From contig NZ_OOHJ01000018.1 of the NCBI RefSeq assembly GCF_900323885.1, positions 4,017,001 through 4,081,000 of the forward strand: DNA of 64,000 nt, written 5' to 3'. A program made the position numbers and the translations under genes. The stretch comes from [Actinomadura] parvosata subsp. kistnae. Lineage in GTDB: Bacteria > Actinomycetota > Actinomycetes > Streptosporangiales > Streptosporangiaceae. Numbering within the stretch: the first letter of the stretch is position 1; each line of letters opens with the position of its first letter. Under the pieces are notes generated by a model that was not told the origin of the DNA, did not search any database, and worked only from the letters and a program-made list of their open reading frames with translations. Shown one piece after another: positions 44,487-52,303 of this stretch.

Positions 44487-46235
44487 GTGCGGTTGGGTCG
44501 GCACCGCGCCGCGCTGTCCCCCGAGCAGCGCCGCAGGAAGGCGTTCCAGCGCGGCATGCTGGCAGGGCTCACGGCCGTGGCCATCGTCGCGGCCGGCCTC
44601 GTCGTGATCTTCGGCGGCGGCGGGGTGCTGTGCAGCACCCGCGAGCCCCTCCTGGTCGACGTGGCCGCCGCGGTGGACGTCGCCCCGGCCGTCATGCGGG
44701 CGGCCGACCGGTTCAACGGGACGAAGACGGCCGTGGGCGGCCGGTGCGTGCTGGTCCAGGTGACCGAGCAGCCGCCGGCCACGGTCTTACGGACGCTGAT
44801 CGGCGACCGGGCCGGCGTGCTGGCCGAGCGGCCCGACGGCTGGATCGCCGACTCCTCCGCCTGGATCAGGCTGGCCCGCCAGCAGGGCGCCAGCTCGCTG
44901 CCGGCGGGGGAGAGCGTGGTGGCGACCTCGCCGCTGGTGTTCGCCACCCGGGCGTCGCTGGCGCAGCGCTTCTCCGTGGGGAAGACCGAGATGAACTGGC
45001 GGATGGTCTTCCCCTCGACCGTGCGCGGCCGGCTGACGCCCACCGCCGACGAGCCCGACGTCGTCCGCGTGCCGGACCCCTCCCTGGCCGGCGCGGGCAT
45101 CGCCACCGTGGCCGCCGCCAGGGACGTCGTCGGCACCGGGCCCGACGCCGACAAGGCGCTGACCGCGTTCGTCCGCTGGGCGCAGGCCGGGTCGGCGCCC
45201 GACTACCGCAGCATGCTGGCGGCCGTGGACGACCACACGTTCTGGCAGCGTCCCGTCGTCATCGTGCCCGAGCAGTCGGTGTGGCAGCACAACCTGCGCC
45301 CCTCCGCCGACCCGGTCGTGGCCCTGCACCCGCGCGAGGGCACGATCAACCTCGACTACCCGTACGTCGTCACCGCCGCCGACCCCGACGTGGCCGAGGC
45401 GTCCACCGTCTTCGCCGACTGGCTGAAGGGCGCGCAGGCCCAGGAGATCGTCCGGCGGGCCGGCTTCCGCTCCGGCGACGGCACACAGGGCCCGATCTCC
45501 CCCGGCCCGCAGCTCCCCTCCACCGCCCCGAAGACCAGGTCGTCGGTCTCGCCGCAGGACATCGACGAGGCGCTGCGCGCGTGGAGCCGGCTCGCTCCGC
45601 CCACCAACATCCTCGTGCTGGCCGACACCTCCAAGCACATGGCCGAGCCGCTCAACGGCCGCACCCGGGTCAGCGTGGCCCTCGACGCGGCCAAGATCGG
45701 GCTGCGACTCTTCCCCGACTCCACCCACATGGGGCTGTGGGAGTTCGCCGACAAGGTGGGCGGCATCAAGGGCTACCGGCAGCACGTCGGCCTCGGCCCC
45801 ATCAACGAGCCGGAGACCGGGCAGGTCATCCGCCGCAGCCGCCTCGACCAGCTCACCGCCACCATCACCGCCCATCCCGGACGCGACAGCTCGCTCTACG
45901 ACGCGATACTCAGCGGGTTCCGCACCATGACCAGCGACTACCGGGAGGAGATGAACAACGCGCTCCTGGTGATCACGGCCGGGCGGGACGACGGCAAGGG
46001 CACGAACCTGACGCAGCTCCTCGACCGGCTGCGCCAGGAGTGGAACCCGGACCGGCCCGTGCAGATCATCGTGATCGCGTTCGGCAAGGGGGTGGACCGG
46101 GCCGGCCTGTCCCGGATCACGGCCGCCACCAACGGGTCCCTGCACGAGGCCGAGGAGCCCGGGGAGATCATCGACGTGTTCCTCGCCGCCCTGGCCCGCC
46201 GCCTGTGCCACCCGACCTGCAAGCCGACGGCCTGA
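44487..46235 (+). CDS. Membrane-anchored substrate-binding-like protein with vWA domain
   Basis: A 582-residue protein. A basic head and one helix (AGLTAVAIVAAGLVVIFGGG) are followed by a periplasmic-binding-like half (about 60-360: VDVAAAVDVAPAVMRAADRF, SVVATSPLVFATRASLAQRF, NLDYPYVVTAADPDVAEAST) and a C-terminal von Willebrand A domain (about 385-575: TNILVLADTSKHMAEPLNGR, LYDAILSGFRTMTSDYREEM, NNALLVITAGRDDGKG). The metal site DxSxS reads DTSKH, so the second Ser is gone. GTG 44487 has GAGAGAGG 8 bp upstream. Its function is unknown; it sits between the F420 genes. Confidence 0.8.
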   Translation: MRLGRHRAALSPEQRRRKAFQRGMLAGLTAVAIVAAGLVVIFGGGGVLCSTREPLLVDVAAAVDVAPAVMRAADRFNGTKTAVGGRCVLVQVTEQPPATVLRTLIGDRAGVLAERPDGWIADSSAWIRLARQQGASSLPAGESVVATSPLVFATRASLAQRFSVGKTEMNWRMVFPSTVRGRLTPTADEPDVVRVPDPSLAGAGIATVAAARDVVGTGPDADKALTAFVRWAQAGSAPDYRSMLAAVDDHTFWQRPVVIVPEQSVWQHNLRPSADPVVALHPREGTINLDYPYVVTAADPDVAEASTVFADWLKGAQAQEIVRRAGFRSGDGTQGPISPGPQLPSTAPKTRSSVSPQDIDEALRAWSRLAPPTNILVLADTSKHMAEPLNGRTRVSVALDAAKIGLRLFPDSTHMGLWEFADKVGGIKGYRQHVGLGPINEPETGQVIRRSRLDQLTATITAHPGRDSSLYDAILSGFRTMTSDYREEMNNALLVITAGRDDGKGTNLTQLLDRLRQEWNPDRPVQIIVIAFGKGVDRAGLSRITAATNGSLHEAEEPGEIIDVFLAALARRLCHPTCKPTA

Positions 46236-46288
46236 CGGCCAAGGGCCGCGGGGTCATCCTCATGGTCCGTGCCCCTGCCCTTGGGGGA

Positions 46289-46320
46289 GGGCCGGCCGCC
46301 GTGCGTACGGCGGCCGGCCC
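46289..46320. terminator. Strong hairpin between convergent genes
   Basis: A 14-bp perfect stem (GGGCCGGCCGCCGT and ACGGCGGCCGGCCC) with loop GCGT lies between the stops of the vWA gene and the LPMO gene. There is no T-run, but the position suits a terminator for both. Confidence 0.65.
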
Positions 46321-46326
46321 CCGGTG

Positions 46327-47064
46327 CTACACGCGGGCCCAGAGGGCGGGCACGTTCGGCGGCTCCCAGCCCGCGAGGGCGGTGTGCGCCTGGAGGCACC
46401 GGTACGTGGCGCCGTTGTAGGTGACGGTGTTGCCCACGGCGTAGGCCGTGCCGGCCTTCCACGTGCCCGAGGGCGTGGTCGGCGTCGGGGTCGGCGTCGG
46501 CGTGGGGGTGGGCGTGACGGTCGGGGTGGGGGTCGGGGTCGGGTTGCCGCCACCGCCGCCGATGTTCAGGTCGACGCAGGAGTAGAACGCGTTCGTCGTG
46601 TCGGAGATGTTCCAGATGGCCAGGACCTTCTGGCGGCCCGAGTAGCCGGAGAAGTCGACCGTGTGCGAGATCGTCGCGGGCGGCTGCTGGCCGTGGCCGT
46701 CGAAGACGGCGACCCGCGTGTTGCCGATGTAGTACTCGTAGTTCAGCGTGGCGTGCCGGGCGGTGAACGTCCAGGTGAACGTCACCGACCTGCCCACGGA
46801 GGCGACGGGCCACGGCTTGTTGTCGTCGCTGAGCTGCGCGAACTGGCTGAGGTTCGCGTGACAGCTACGCAGCCCCTTCGGGCCTTCGACGCTCTGCGGC
46901 TCGTAGATGATGTTGCCGCAGCCGGAGACCTTGCCCTGGGCGCAGTTGGCCTGGCGGGAGGGCGGCGTCAGGACGTACCCGTGGGCGAAGGCCGGGCTGG
47001 TGTTGAACACCGTGGTGGCGACCGCGATCACCACCACGGCGACTAACGTGAGGGTCCTTCTCAT
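46327..47064 (-). CDS. AA10 lytic polysaccharide monooxygenase with CBM5/12 domain
   Basis: A 245-residue secreted enzyme. The signal peptide ends at AFA before His28 (HGYVLTPPS), which becomes the N-terminal copper ligand; His104 (FTARHAT) is the second ligand of the histidine brace, and DTTNAFYSCVDLNI holds the axial aromatic. Extra Cys pairs (QANCAQG, SGCGN, RSCHAN) suggest disulfides. A Pro-Thr linker (TPTPTP) leads to a CBM5/12 chitin-binding domain at about 200-245 (WKAGTAYAVGNTVTYNGATY). It should cut chitin or cellulose oxidatively. It seems inserted between the F420 genes. Confidence 0.93.
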   Translation of the reverse strand: MRRTLTLVAVVVIAVATTVFNTSPAFAHGYVLTPPSRQANCAQGKVSGCGNIIYEPQSVEGPKGLRSCHANLSQFAQLSDDNKPWPVASVGRSVTFTWTFTARHATLNYEYYIGNTRVAVFDGHGQQPPATISHTVDFSGYSGRQKVLAIWNISDTTNAFYSCVDLNIGGGGGNPTPTPTPTVTPTPTPTPTPTPTTPSGTWKAGTAYAVGNTVTYNGATYRCLQAHTALAGWEPPNVPALWARV

Positions 47065-47144
47065 TGAAGTGGCTCCTTCACATGGGGGGATGGCCCCAAT
47101 GTAAAGGAAAGTTTCCTAACGGTAAACGGCCGATTGACCGCCCG

Positions 47145-48452
47145 TCAGCGCGTCACGATGAAGTCCGCCGGGTCGCGCGGCGCCCGGTCGCGCGGCGGCG
47201 CGGCGGCGTGCCCCACGGCCACGCACCCCATCGGATCCCACGACTCCGGCAGATCGAGCACCTCGCGCACGACCGGCCGGCAGAACATCGTGGACGACAC
47301 CCACGCCGAGCCCAGCCCCTCCACCGCGAGCTGGATCAGGAAGTTCTCCACCCCGGCGCCGGTCGCCACGATGAACATCTCCCGCTCCGAGGCGTTGCGC
47401 CGATCGTCGCGGTAGGTGTGGGAGCCCTCCATCACCAGGCACGGCACCACCAGGTAGGGCGCGTTGCGCAGCACGTCGCCCCGCCTGACCCGCTTGGCGA
47501 TCGACTGCTCCGAGAACCCGTCGCCGCGCAGGTCGGCGATCCACGCCTCCCGCATGGCGTCGAGCAGCTTCGTCCTGGTCTGCGCCGACTCCACCAGCAC
47601 GAACCGCCACGGCGTCGTGTGGTGCGGCGCCGGCGCCGCGATGCCCGCCGCGACCGCCCGGCGCACCGCCTCGGGATCGACCGGCTGCTCGGAGAACTCC
47701 CTGATCGTCCGGCGGGCGAAGACGACGTCCCGCGACCCGAACCGGAACAGGTCGTGGTCGGCGGGGCGCACCAGCGGCCGGACGCCCGGCCCGTCGTCGT
47801 CGGTCACCAGGTGCGCCAGCCCGCGCACGATCGCCACCGGCACCCCCGCCAGCTTGCCCTTGACCAGCTCCGCCGCGCTCGCGATCTCGTCGGCCAGGGC
47901 CGTGACCGTGACGTTGAGCTCGTTGCCGTAGGAGTCGGAGGCGCCGCGGTAGTCGTCGAGCGGCAGCACGCCGGCCGCGCCGATCGCCACGTCGGTCAGG
48001 CCGTTGCGCCACGGCCGCCCGAACGTGTCGGACACGATCACCCCGACCCGCCTGCCCAGCTTCGCCCTGATGGCGCGCGCCGAGGCGTCGGAATCCTCCG
48101 GGAGGAGCAGCACGGTGCCCGGCTCGGTGTTGGAGGCGTCGACACCCGCCGCCGCCATGACGAAGCCGTGCCTGGTCTGGGCGATCACGGTGTCGCCGCG
48201 CCTGGCGACCACGCGCTCGGTCTCCTCCTCGATCGCCGCCGTACGGTCGGGTGCCCGGCGCACCCGGCCCTCCGCCTTGCTGACGATCTTGGACGTGACG
48301 ACCACGATGTCGCCGTCACGCAGGTCGGCGCCGGACAGCAGCGCCGCGATGTCGTCGCCCTGCCGCACCTCGCCGAGGCCGGTCACGGGGATCACTTCCA
48401 CCTTGGCCACCCTGCTCACGGGAAGATCGCCGGTGTCGTTCCGCTCGCTCAT
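47145..48452 (-). CDS. fbiB: Coenzyme F420 gamma-glutamyl ligase/nitroreductase fusion
   Basis: A 435-residue protein. The CofE domain (about 15-250) has VEVIPVTGLGEVRQGDDIAA, DGDIVVVTSKIVSKAEGRVR, ASNTEPGTVLLLPEDSDASA, IVSDTFGRPWRNGLTDVAIG; it adds gamma-linked glutamates to F420-0. The C-terminal domain (about 255-435) is an FMN nitroreductase (RRTIREFSEQPVDPEAVRRA, APAPHHTTPWRFVLVES), which in mycobacteria reduces dehydro-F420-0. ATG 48452 overlaps the fbiA stop (ATGA), so the two are translated together. Confidence 0.96.
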   Translation of the reverse strand: MSERNDTGDLPVSRVAKVEVIPVTGLGEVRQGDDIAALLSGADLRDGDIVVVTSKIVSKAEGRVRRAPDRTAAIEEETERVVARRGDTVIAQTRHGFVMAAAGVDASNTEPGTVLLLPEDSDASARAIRAKLGRRVGVIVSDTFGRPWRNGLTDVAIGAAGVLPLDDYRGASDSYGNELNVTVTALADEIASAAELVKGKLAGVPVAIVRGLAHLVTDDDGPGVRPLVRPADHDLFRFGSRDVVFARRTIREFSEQPVDPEAVRRAVAAGIAAPAPHHTTPWRFVLVESAQTRTKLLDAMREAWIADLRGDGFSEQSIAKRVRRGDVLRNAPYLVVPCLVMEGSHTYRDDRRNASEREMFIVATGAGVENFLIQLAVEGLGSAWVSSTMFCRPVVREVLDLPESWDPMGCVAVGHAAAPPRDRAPRDPADFIVTR

Positions 48453-49387
48453 TTGCGCAGCTCCTGGGCCAGGTCGAGGGCGGTGCGGGCGATGTCGGCC
48501 GCCGCCTCGGCGTCGTGCATGAGGATCGGGCGGGCCAGCACGCGCACGCCGTCGAGCGCCACCCCGGAGTCCTCCTCCGCGACCAGCCAGCCGTCGATCA
48601 GCTCGGACCCGTACAGCTCCAGCACCGCCTGCGCGGTCGTCTCCACCCCGATCGCGGTCAGGCACGCGTCGGCCATGCCCCGCACCGGCGCGCCGCCGAT
48701 GATCGGGGAGACGCCCACCACGGTCTTGGGCAGCAACGCCGCGCGGATGCCCGGCACCTGGAGGATCGTGCCGATGCTCACCACCGGGTTGGACGGCGGC
48801 AGGATCACCACGTCGGCCTGCTCGATGGCCTCCAGCACGCCCGGGGCCGGCTTGGCGGTGTCGACCCCGACCAGGGCGAACGACTGGGCGGGCACGGAGG
48901 CGCGCAGGCGTACCCACCACTCCTGGAAGTGGATCGCGCGCTTGCCACGCTCGTCCTCGATGACGACGTGGGTCTCGCAGCGGTCGTCGCTCATCGGCAG
49001 CAGCCGCACGCCCGGCTGCCAGCGCGCGCAGAGCGCCTGCGTGATCTGCGAGAGCGGGTAGCCGGCCTCCAGCATCTGCGAGCGGACGATGTGGGTGGCG
49101 AAGTCGCGGTCGCCGAGCCCGAACCACTGCGGCTCGACGCCGTACGCCGCCAGCTCCTCCTTGACGACGTGGGTCTCCTTGGCCCGGCCCCAGCCCTGCT
49201 CCTCGTCGATGCCGTTGCCCAGCGTGTACATCACGGTGTCGAGGTCGGGGCAGACCCGCAGGCCGTACAGGGTGATGTCGTCACCGGTGTTGCCGATGAC
49301 GGTGATCGAGGCGTCGGGCGCGGCGGCGCGCAGGCCCCGGAGGAAGCGGGCGCCGCCGATGCCGCCGGCGAGAGACACGATGTGCAT
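48449..49387 (-). CDS. fbiA: 2-phospho-lactate/enolpyruvyl transferase of F420 synthesis
   Basis: A 312-residue CofD protein. IVSLAGGIGGARFLRGLRAA, TVIGNTGDDITLYGLRVCPD, LDTVMYTLGNGIDEEQGWGR and VVILPPSNPVVSIGTILQVP are family blocks for the GDP-linked donor and FO. It joins the phosphoenolpyruvate/lactate unit to FO, giving (dehydro-)F420-0. First gene of the fbiA-fbiB operon, divergent from the Pro/Gln-rich membrane protein gene. Confidence 0.96.
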   Translation of the reverse strand: MHIVSLAGGIGGARFLRGLRAAAPDASITVIGNTGDDITLYGLRVCPDLDTVMYTLGNGIDEEQGWGRAKETHVVKEELAAYGVEPQWFGLGDRDFATHIVRSQMLEAGYPLSQITQALCARWQPGVRLLPMSDDRCETHVVIEDERGKRAIHFQEWWVRLRASVPAQSFALVGVDTAKPAPGVLEAIEQADVVILPPSNPVVSIGTILQVPGIRAALLPKTVVGVSPIIGGAPVRGMADACLTAIGVETTAQAVLELYGSELIDGWLVAEEDSGVALDGVRVLARPILMHDAEAAADIARTALDLAQELRK

Positions 49388-49568
49388 GCGGCCCAGTCTT
49401 CCATCGGGCTCTGACAAGCCCGTCGCGGGACCGGTTTTCCACCTTTTGTCAGCGGTGTCCTGGCAGGTATGGGGCGATTTGCTGAGAAAGAGGTTCGTGG
49501 GACTCCCGGCGGGTGAGTCAGTGATGTGGCAAACTCCCTTCGGGCTAAAGGGTCTGATGGGGGTAGTT

Positions 49569-51609
49569 GTGAGCAAATTTGACGTCGCCCGGCTCAAGGA
49601 GCCGGCCGCCTGGATCATGCTCGTCGCCGGGTTGCTGAACGTCGTGCTGGCGATCGGGCACATCCTGATCGGCTCGTCCGGCACCTCGTCCTTCACCGAG
49701 CGCGCCGTCTCGAACTTCTCCAGCCTGACCAACCCCGTCGTGACGGCACTCCTGCTCGGCGCCGTGTTGCTGGTCACCAAGGTCGGCTCGCCGTCGCCCA
49801 AGGCCAAGCCCATCACGTACGGGGCCGCGGTCGGGCTGCTGCTCGCGGCCGTGTTCGGCATGCTGGCGCTCCTGGCCGGGCTGTTCGCCGGCGGCGGCGC
49901 CCGCGCCACCGTCGAGTACGTGCTGCTCGGCGTGCCCACGCTCGCGCTGACCGCCGTCGCGCTGGTCTACCTGCTGCCGCAGGTGTTGCCCGAGCGGCCG
50001 GCCGCGCAGGTGTACCACGGCCAGTTCGGGCCCCAGCCCGGGTTCTTCGACCAGCAGCAGTACAACGCCCAGAACCCCCAGGGGCAGCCCCAGCCCGGCT
50101 ACGGCCAGCCCCAGCCCGGTTTCGCCGGCGCCCAGGACCCGCAGGCCGGTTATGGTCAGCAGCCGCAGCCCGGTTTCGGCGGGCAGCAGGAGCCGGCCGC
50201 GTACGGCCAGCAGCCCTCCGGCCAGCAGTCGCCTTCCGGCCAGCAGGACTCGCAGGCGGCGCCCGGCTACGCGCCGCAGCCCCCGTCCGGCCAGCAGCCC
50301 CAGCCCCAGCCGGGCCAGCAGCCCCAGCCCGGCTACGGCCCTCAGCCGATGTCCGGCCAGCAGCCCGGCTACGGCCAGCAGCCCCCTTCCGCCCCCGCCT
50401 ACGGCCAGCAGCCCCCCTCCACGCCTGGTTACGGCCAGCAGCCGCCCTCCACCCCCGGCTACGGCCAGCAGCCCGGCTTCGGCGGGCAGCCGGAGCAGGC
50501 CCCCGAGCCCCAGGCCGCGGCCTCCTACTCGCCGCAGCCGCAGATCAGGGGCGCGCTGCCGGCCGCCCCCTCCGACCAGCAGCAGCCCGAGCCCTACAAC
50601 GCCGACGGCTTCGGCCAGTACGTGCCCGCCGACACGGCGCCCTCCACCCCGGTGCCGCCGCCCGTGCAGGAGTACAGCACCCCGCCGGCCGGCGAGTACA
50701 CCCCGGCCCCGTACGTCCCCGCCGACAGCCAGCCGAACCTGTACGGCCAGGCCAGCCCGAACCCGTACGCGCCCCCCGCGAACGACCCCTTCCCCACGCC
50801 GGCGGAGCACCAGCCGAGCCCGTACGCGGCGGCCGACCAGGCGTACCCGTCGGGCGACACGACGCCGAACGTGCAGTACCCGCCCCAGGCCGAGCAGCCC
50901 CAGCCCCAGCCCCAGCAGTTCGGGCAGCAGCAGCCGTACTTCGGCCAGAGCGCGTTCGACCAGCCGCAGGGCGGCTTCGACCAGCCGCAGACCCCGTTCG
51001 AGCAGCCGCAGGCGCCGTTCGAGCAGCCGCCGGCGCAGGGTGGCCAGCCGTTCACGGGCTACTCGGGCCACGAGTTCGCGACGCCGCCCGCGTACCAGGA
51101 GCCCGACCCGCCGGTGGACCCGCGCTCGCAGCAGCTCCTGGACGCCTACCAGCAGGCGGAGACGTACCAGTCGAACGTCGGCACCCAGCCGGAGCTGCGC
51201 GTCCCCGACTATGGCGGCCAGCAGGGCAGGCCGTACGACGACCCGTTCGGCCACCCCCAGCAGCCCCAGCACGCGGCACCCCCGCACCAGGGCCCACGCA
51301 CGCCGCACCCCCGCATGCCGCACCCCCGCAGGCCGCGCCCCACATGCCGGCCCGCAGCACGCGGGACCCCAGCACGCGGGCCCGCAGCACGGCGGGTACG
51401 AGCCCCAGCAGGGCCAGTACCAGCCCACCCACCAGGCCCCGCAGCAGCAGCCCCAGCAGCAGGGCTGGCCGGACCCGCAGAACGGCGAGTCGACGATGCG
51501 GATCGACCCGGCCACGTTCGGCGGCGGCTACGGCACCGACCAGCGCCGCCCCGGGGACGACCCGATCGACCCGACCGCCATATACACCCCCAATGAGCCA
51601 CGCAGGTAA
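49569..51609 (+). pseudogene. Pro/Gln/Gly-rich membrane protein, frameshifted near the end
   Basis: GTG 49569 (GGGGG 5 bp upstream) starts VSKFDVARLKEPAAWIMLVA. Residues 1 to about 145 hold four membrane helices; then comes a disordered tail of about 500 residues made of GYGQQP, PQPGYG and YGQPQ units. In the initial frame the text turns Arg-rich at about 51,290, while a second frame carries a sensible ending (QHAGPQHAGPQHGGYEPQQG, NGESTMRIDPATFGGGYGTD, then DPTAIYTPNEPRR). One base too many (or two too few) among the C5 runs at 51279-51283, 51308-51312 and 51323-51327 explains it. Function unknown; such tails often act as flexible contact surfaces. Confidence 0.72.
50040..50480. repeat. Imperfect repeats coding GYGQQP-type units
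   Basis: Many copies of tacggccagcagccc and related words in frame give GYGQQP, QQPSG and PQPGYG units. The longest near-exact copies lie at about 50380-50470. They belong to the disordered tail of the membrane protein. Confidence 0.75.
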
Positions 51610-51928
51610 CGGACCGGCAATGAACGGCTAGAGAGAAGGTGGGCCACGGGCGGGCGTCTTTCCCGCCCTGGTACGGTTCCGACCGCTGACAGCGTTGAAC
51701 GAGCCTGGCCGATGCCCTGCCCGTAAGGCGTCGGCCCGGGTGCGAACATCACATGCCGAGCACACCGGGGCGAGATCTGGTCTTTCCCCGGATAGCTGCA
51801 TGCCGCTTGACGCCACGTGCAGCACACGCGTGTAATTACAACCATGTTGTTACGCCTTCCCGTGGGTGGGTAATAAGGAAGGCGTCCATGGGGGGCTCCA
51901 TTGCGGGCGGGCGGCAGGGAGGTGTGCA
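51610..51928 (+). promoter_or_regulatory. 319-bp leader of whiB
   Basis: No gene is seen here. The sequence has an A/T-rich island with the palindrome TGTAATTACA (51831-51840) and a TTGTTAC run after it, a likely promoter/operator zone. A GCCTTCC...GGAAGGC inverted repeat follows at about 51855-51883 in the presumed untranslated leader. whiB genes commonly have long leaders; the exact start of transcription cannot be read. Confidence 0.4.
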
Positions 51929-52189
51929 GTGACCGATCCGGTCATCGCACAGGATCAGCTTGACGCTGAAGAACTCGGCTGGCAGGAGCGTGCCTTGTGC
52001 GCGCAGACTGATCCGGAGGCGTTCTTCCCGGAGAAGGGCGGCTCCACCCGAGAGGCCAAGAAGGTCTGCCGATCGTGCGAGGTCCGTGCCGAGTGCCTGG
52101 AATACGCACTTGAGCACGATGAGCGGTTCGGCATCTGGGGTGGGCTGTCCGAGCGGGAGCGCAGACGGATCAAGCGCCAGGCGGTTTAG
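51929..52189 (+). CDS. whiB: WhiB-family iron-sulfur transcription factor
   Basis: An 86-residue protein. The four cluster cysteines are in ALCAQTD, VCRSCEVRAEC (C, CxxC, C pattern), followed by GIWGGLSERERRRIKRQAV with the GxWGG turn and the basic tail. It binds a [4Fe-4S] cluster and works with the main sigma factor in division and sporulation control. Its place next to fbiA/fbiB, manB and DUF3499 matches Streptomyces whiB and Mycobacterium whiB2. GTG 51929 with GGGAGG 6 bp upstream is the best start. Confidence 0.94.
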   Translation: MTDPVIAQDQLDAEELGWQERALCAQTDPEAFFPEKGGSTREAKKVCRSCEVRAECLEYALEHDERFGIWGGLSERERRRIKRQAV

Positions 52190-52203
52190 TGATAAGGGGG
52201 GAA

Positions 52204-52236
52204 GGGGTCACGCGGAGCGCCGTGTGACCCTTTTCG
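52204..52236 (+). terminator. Terminator after whiB
   Basis: GGGGTCAC-GCGG and CCGT-GTGACCC form a 10-11-bp stem with one mismatch, followed by CTTTTC. It lies 15 bp after the whiB stop. Confidence 0.7.
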
Positions 52237-52303
52237 CATCTCCTGAACGGCTTGCGCATGTATGGTGGGGCCGCCTGATCTTCCCCCCAGGAGTCACCCA
52301 GCC

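Noticed and set aside
46327..47064. LPMO as proof of a mobile element
   Set aside because: Base composition is like its neighbours and no repeats, integrase or attachment site flank it.
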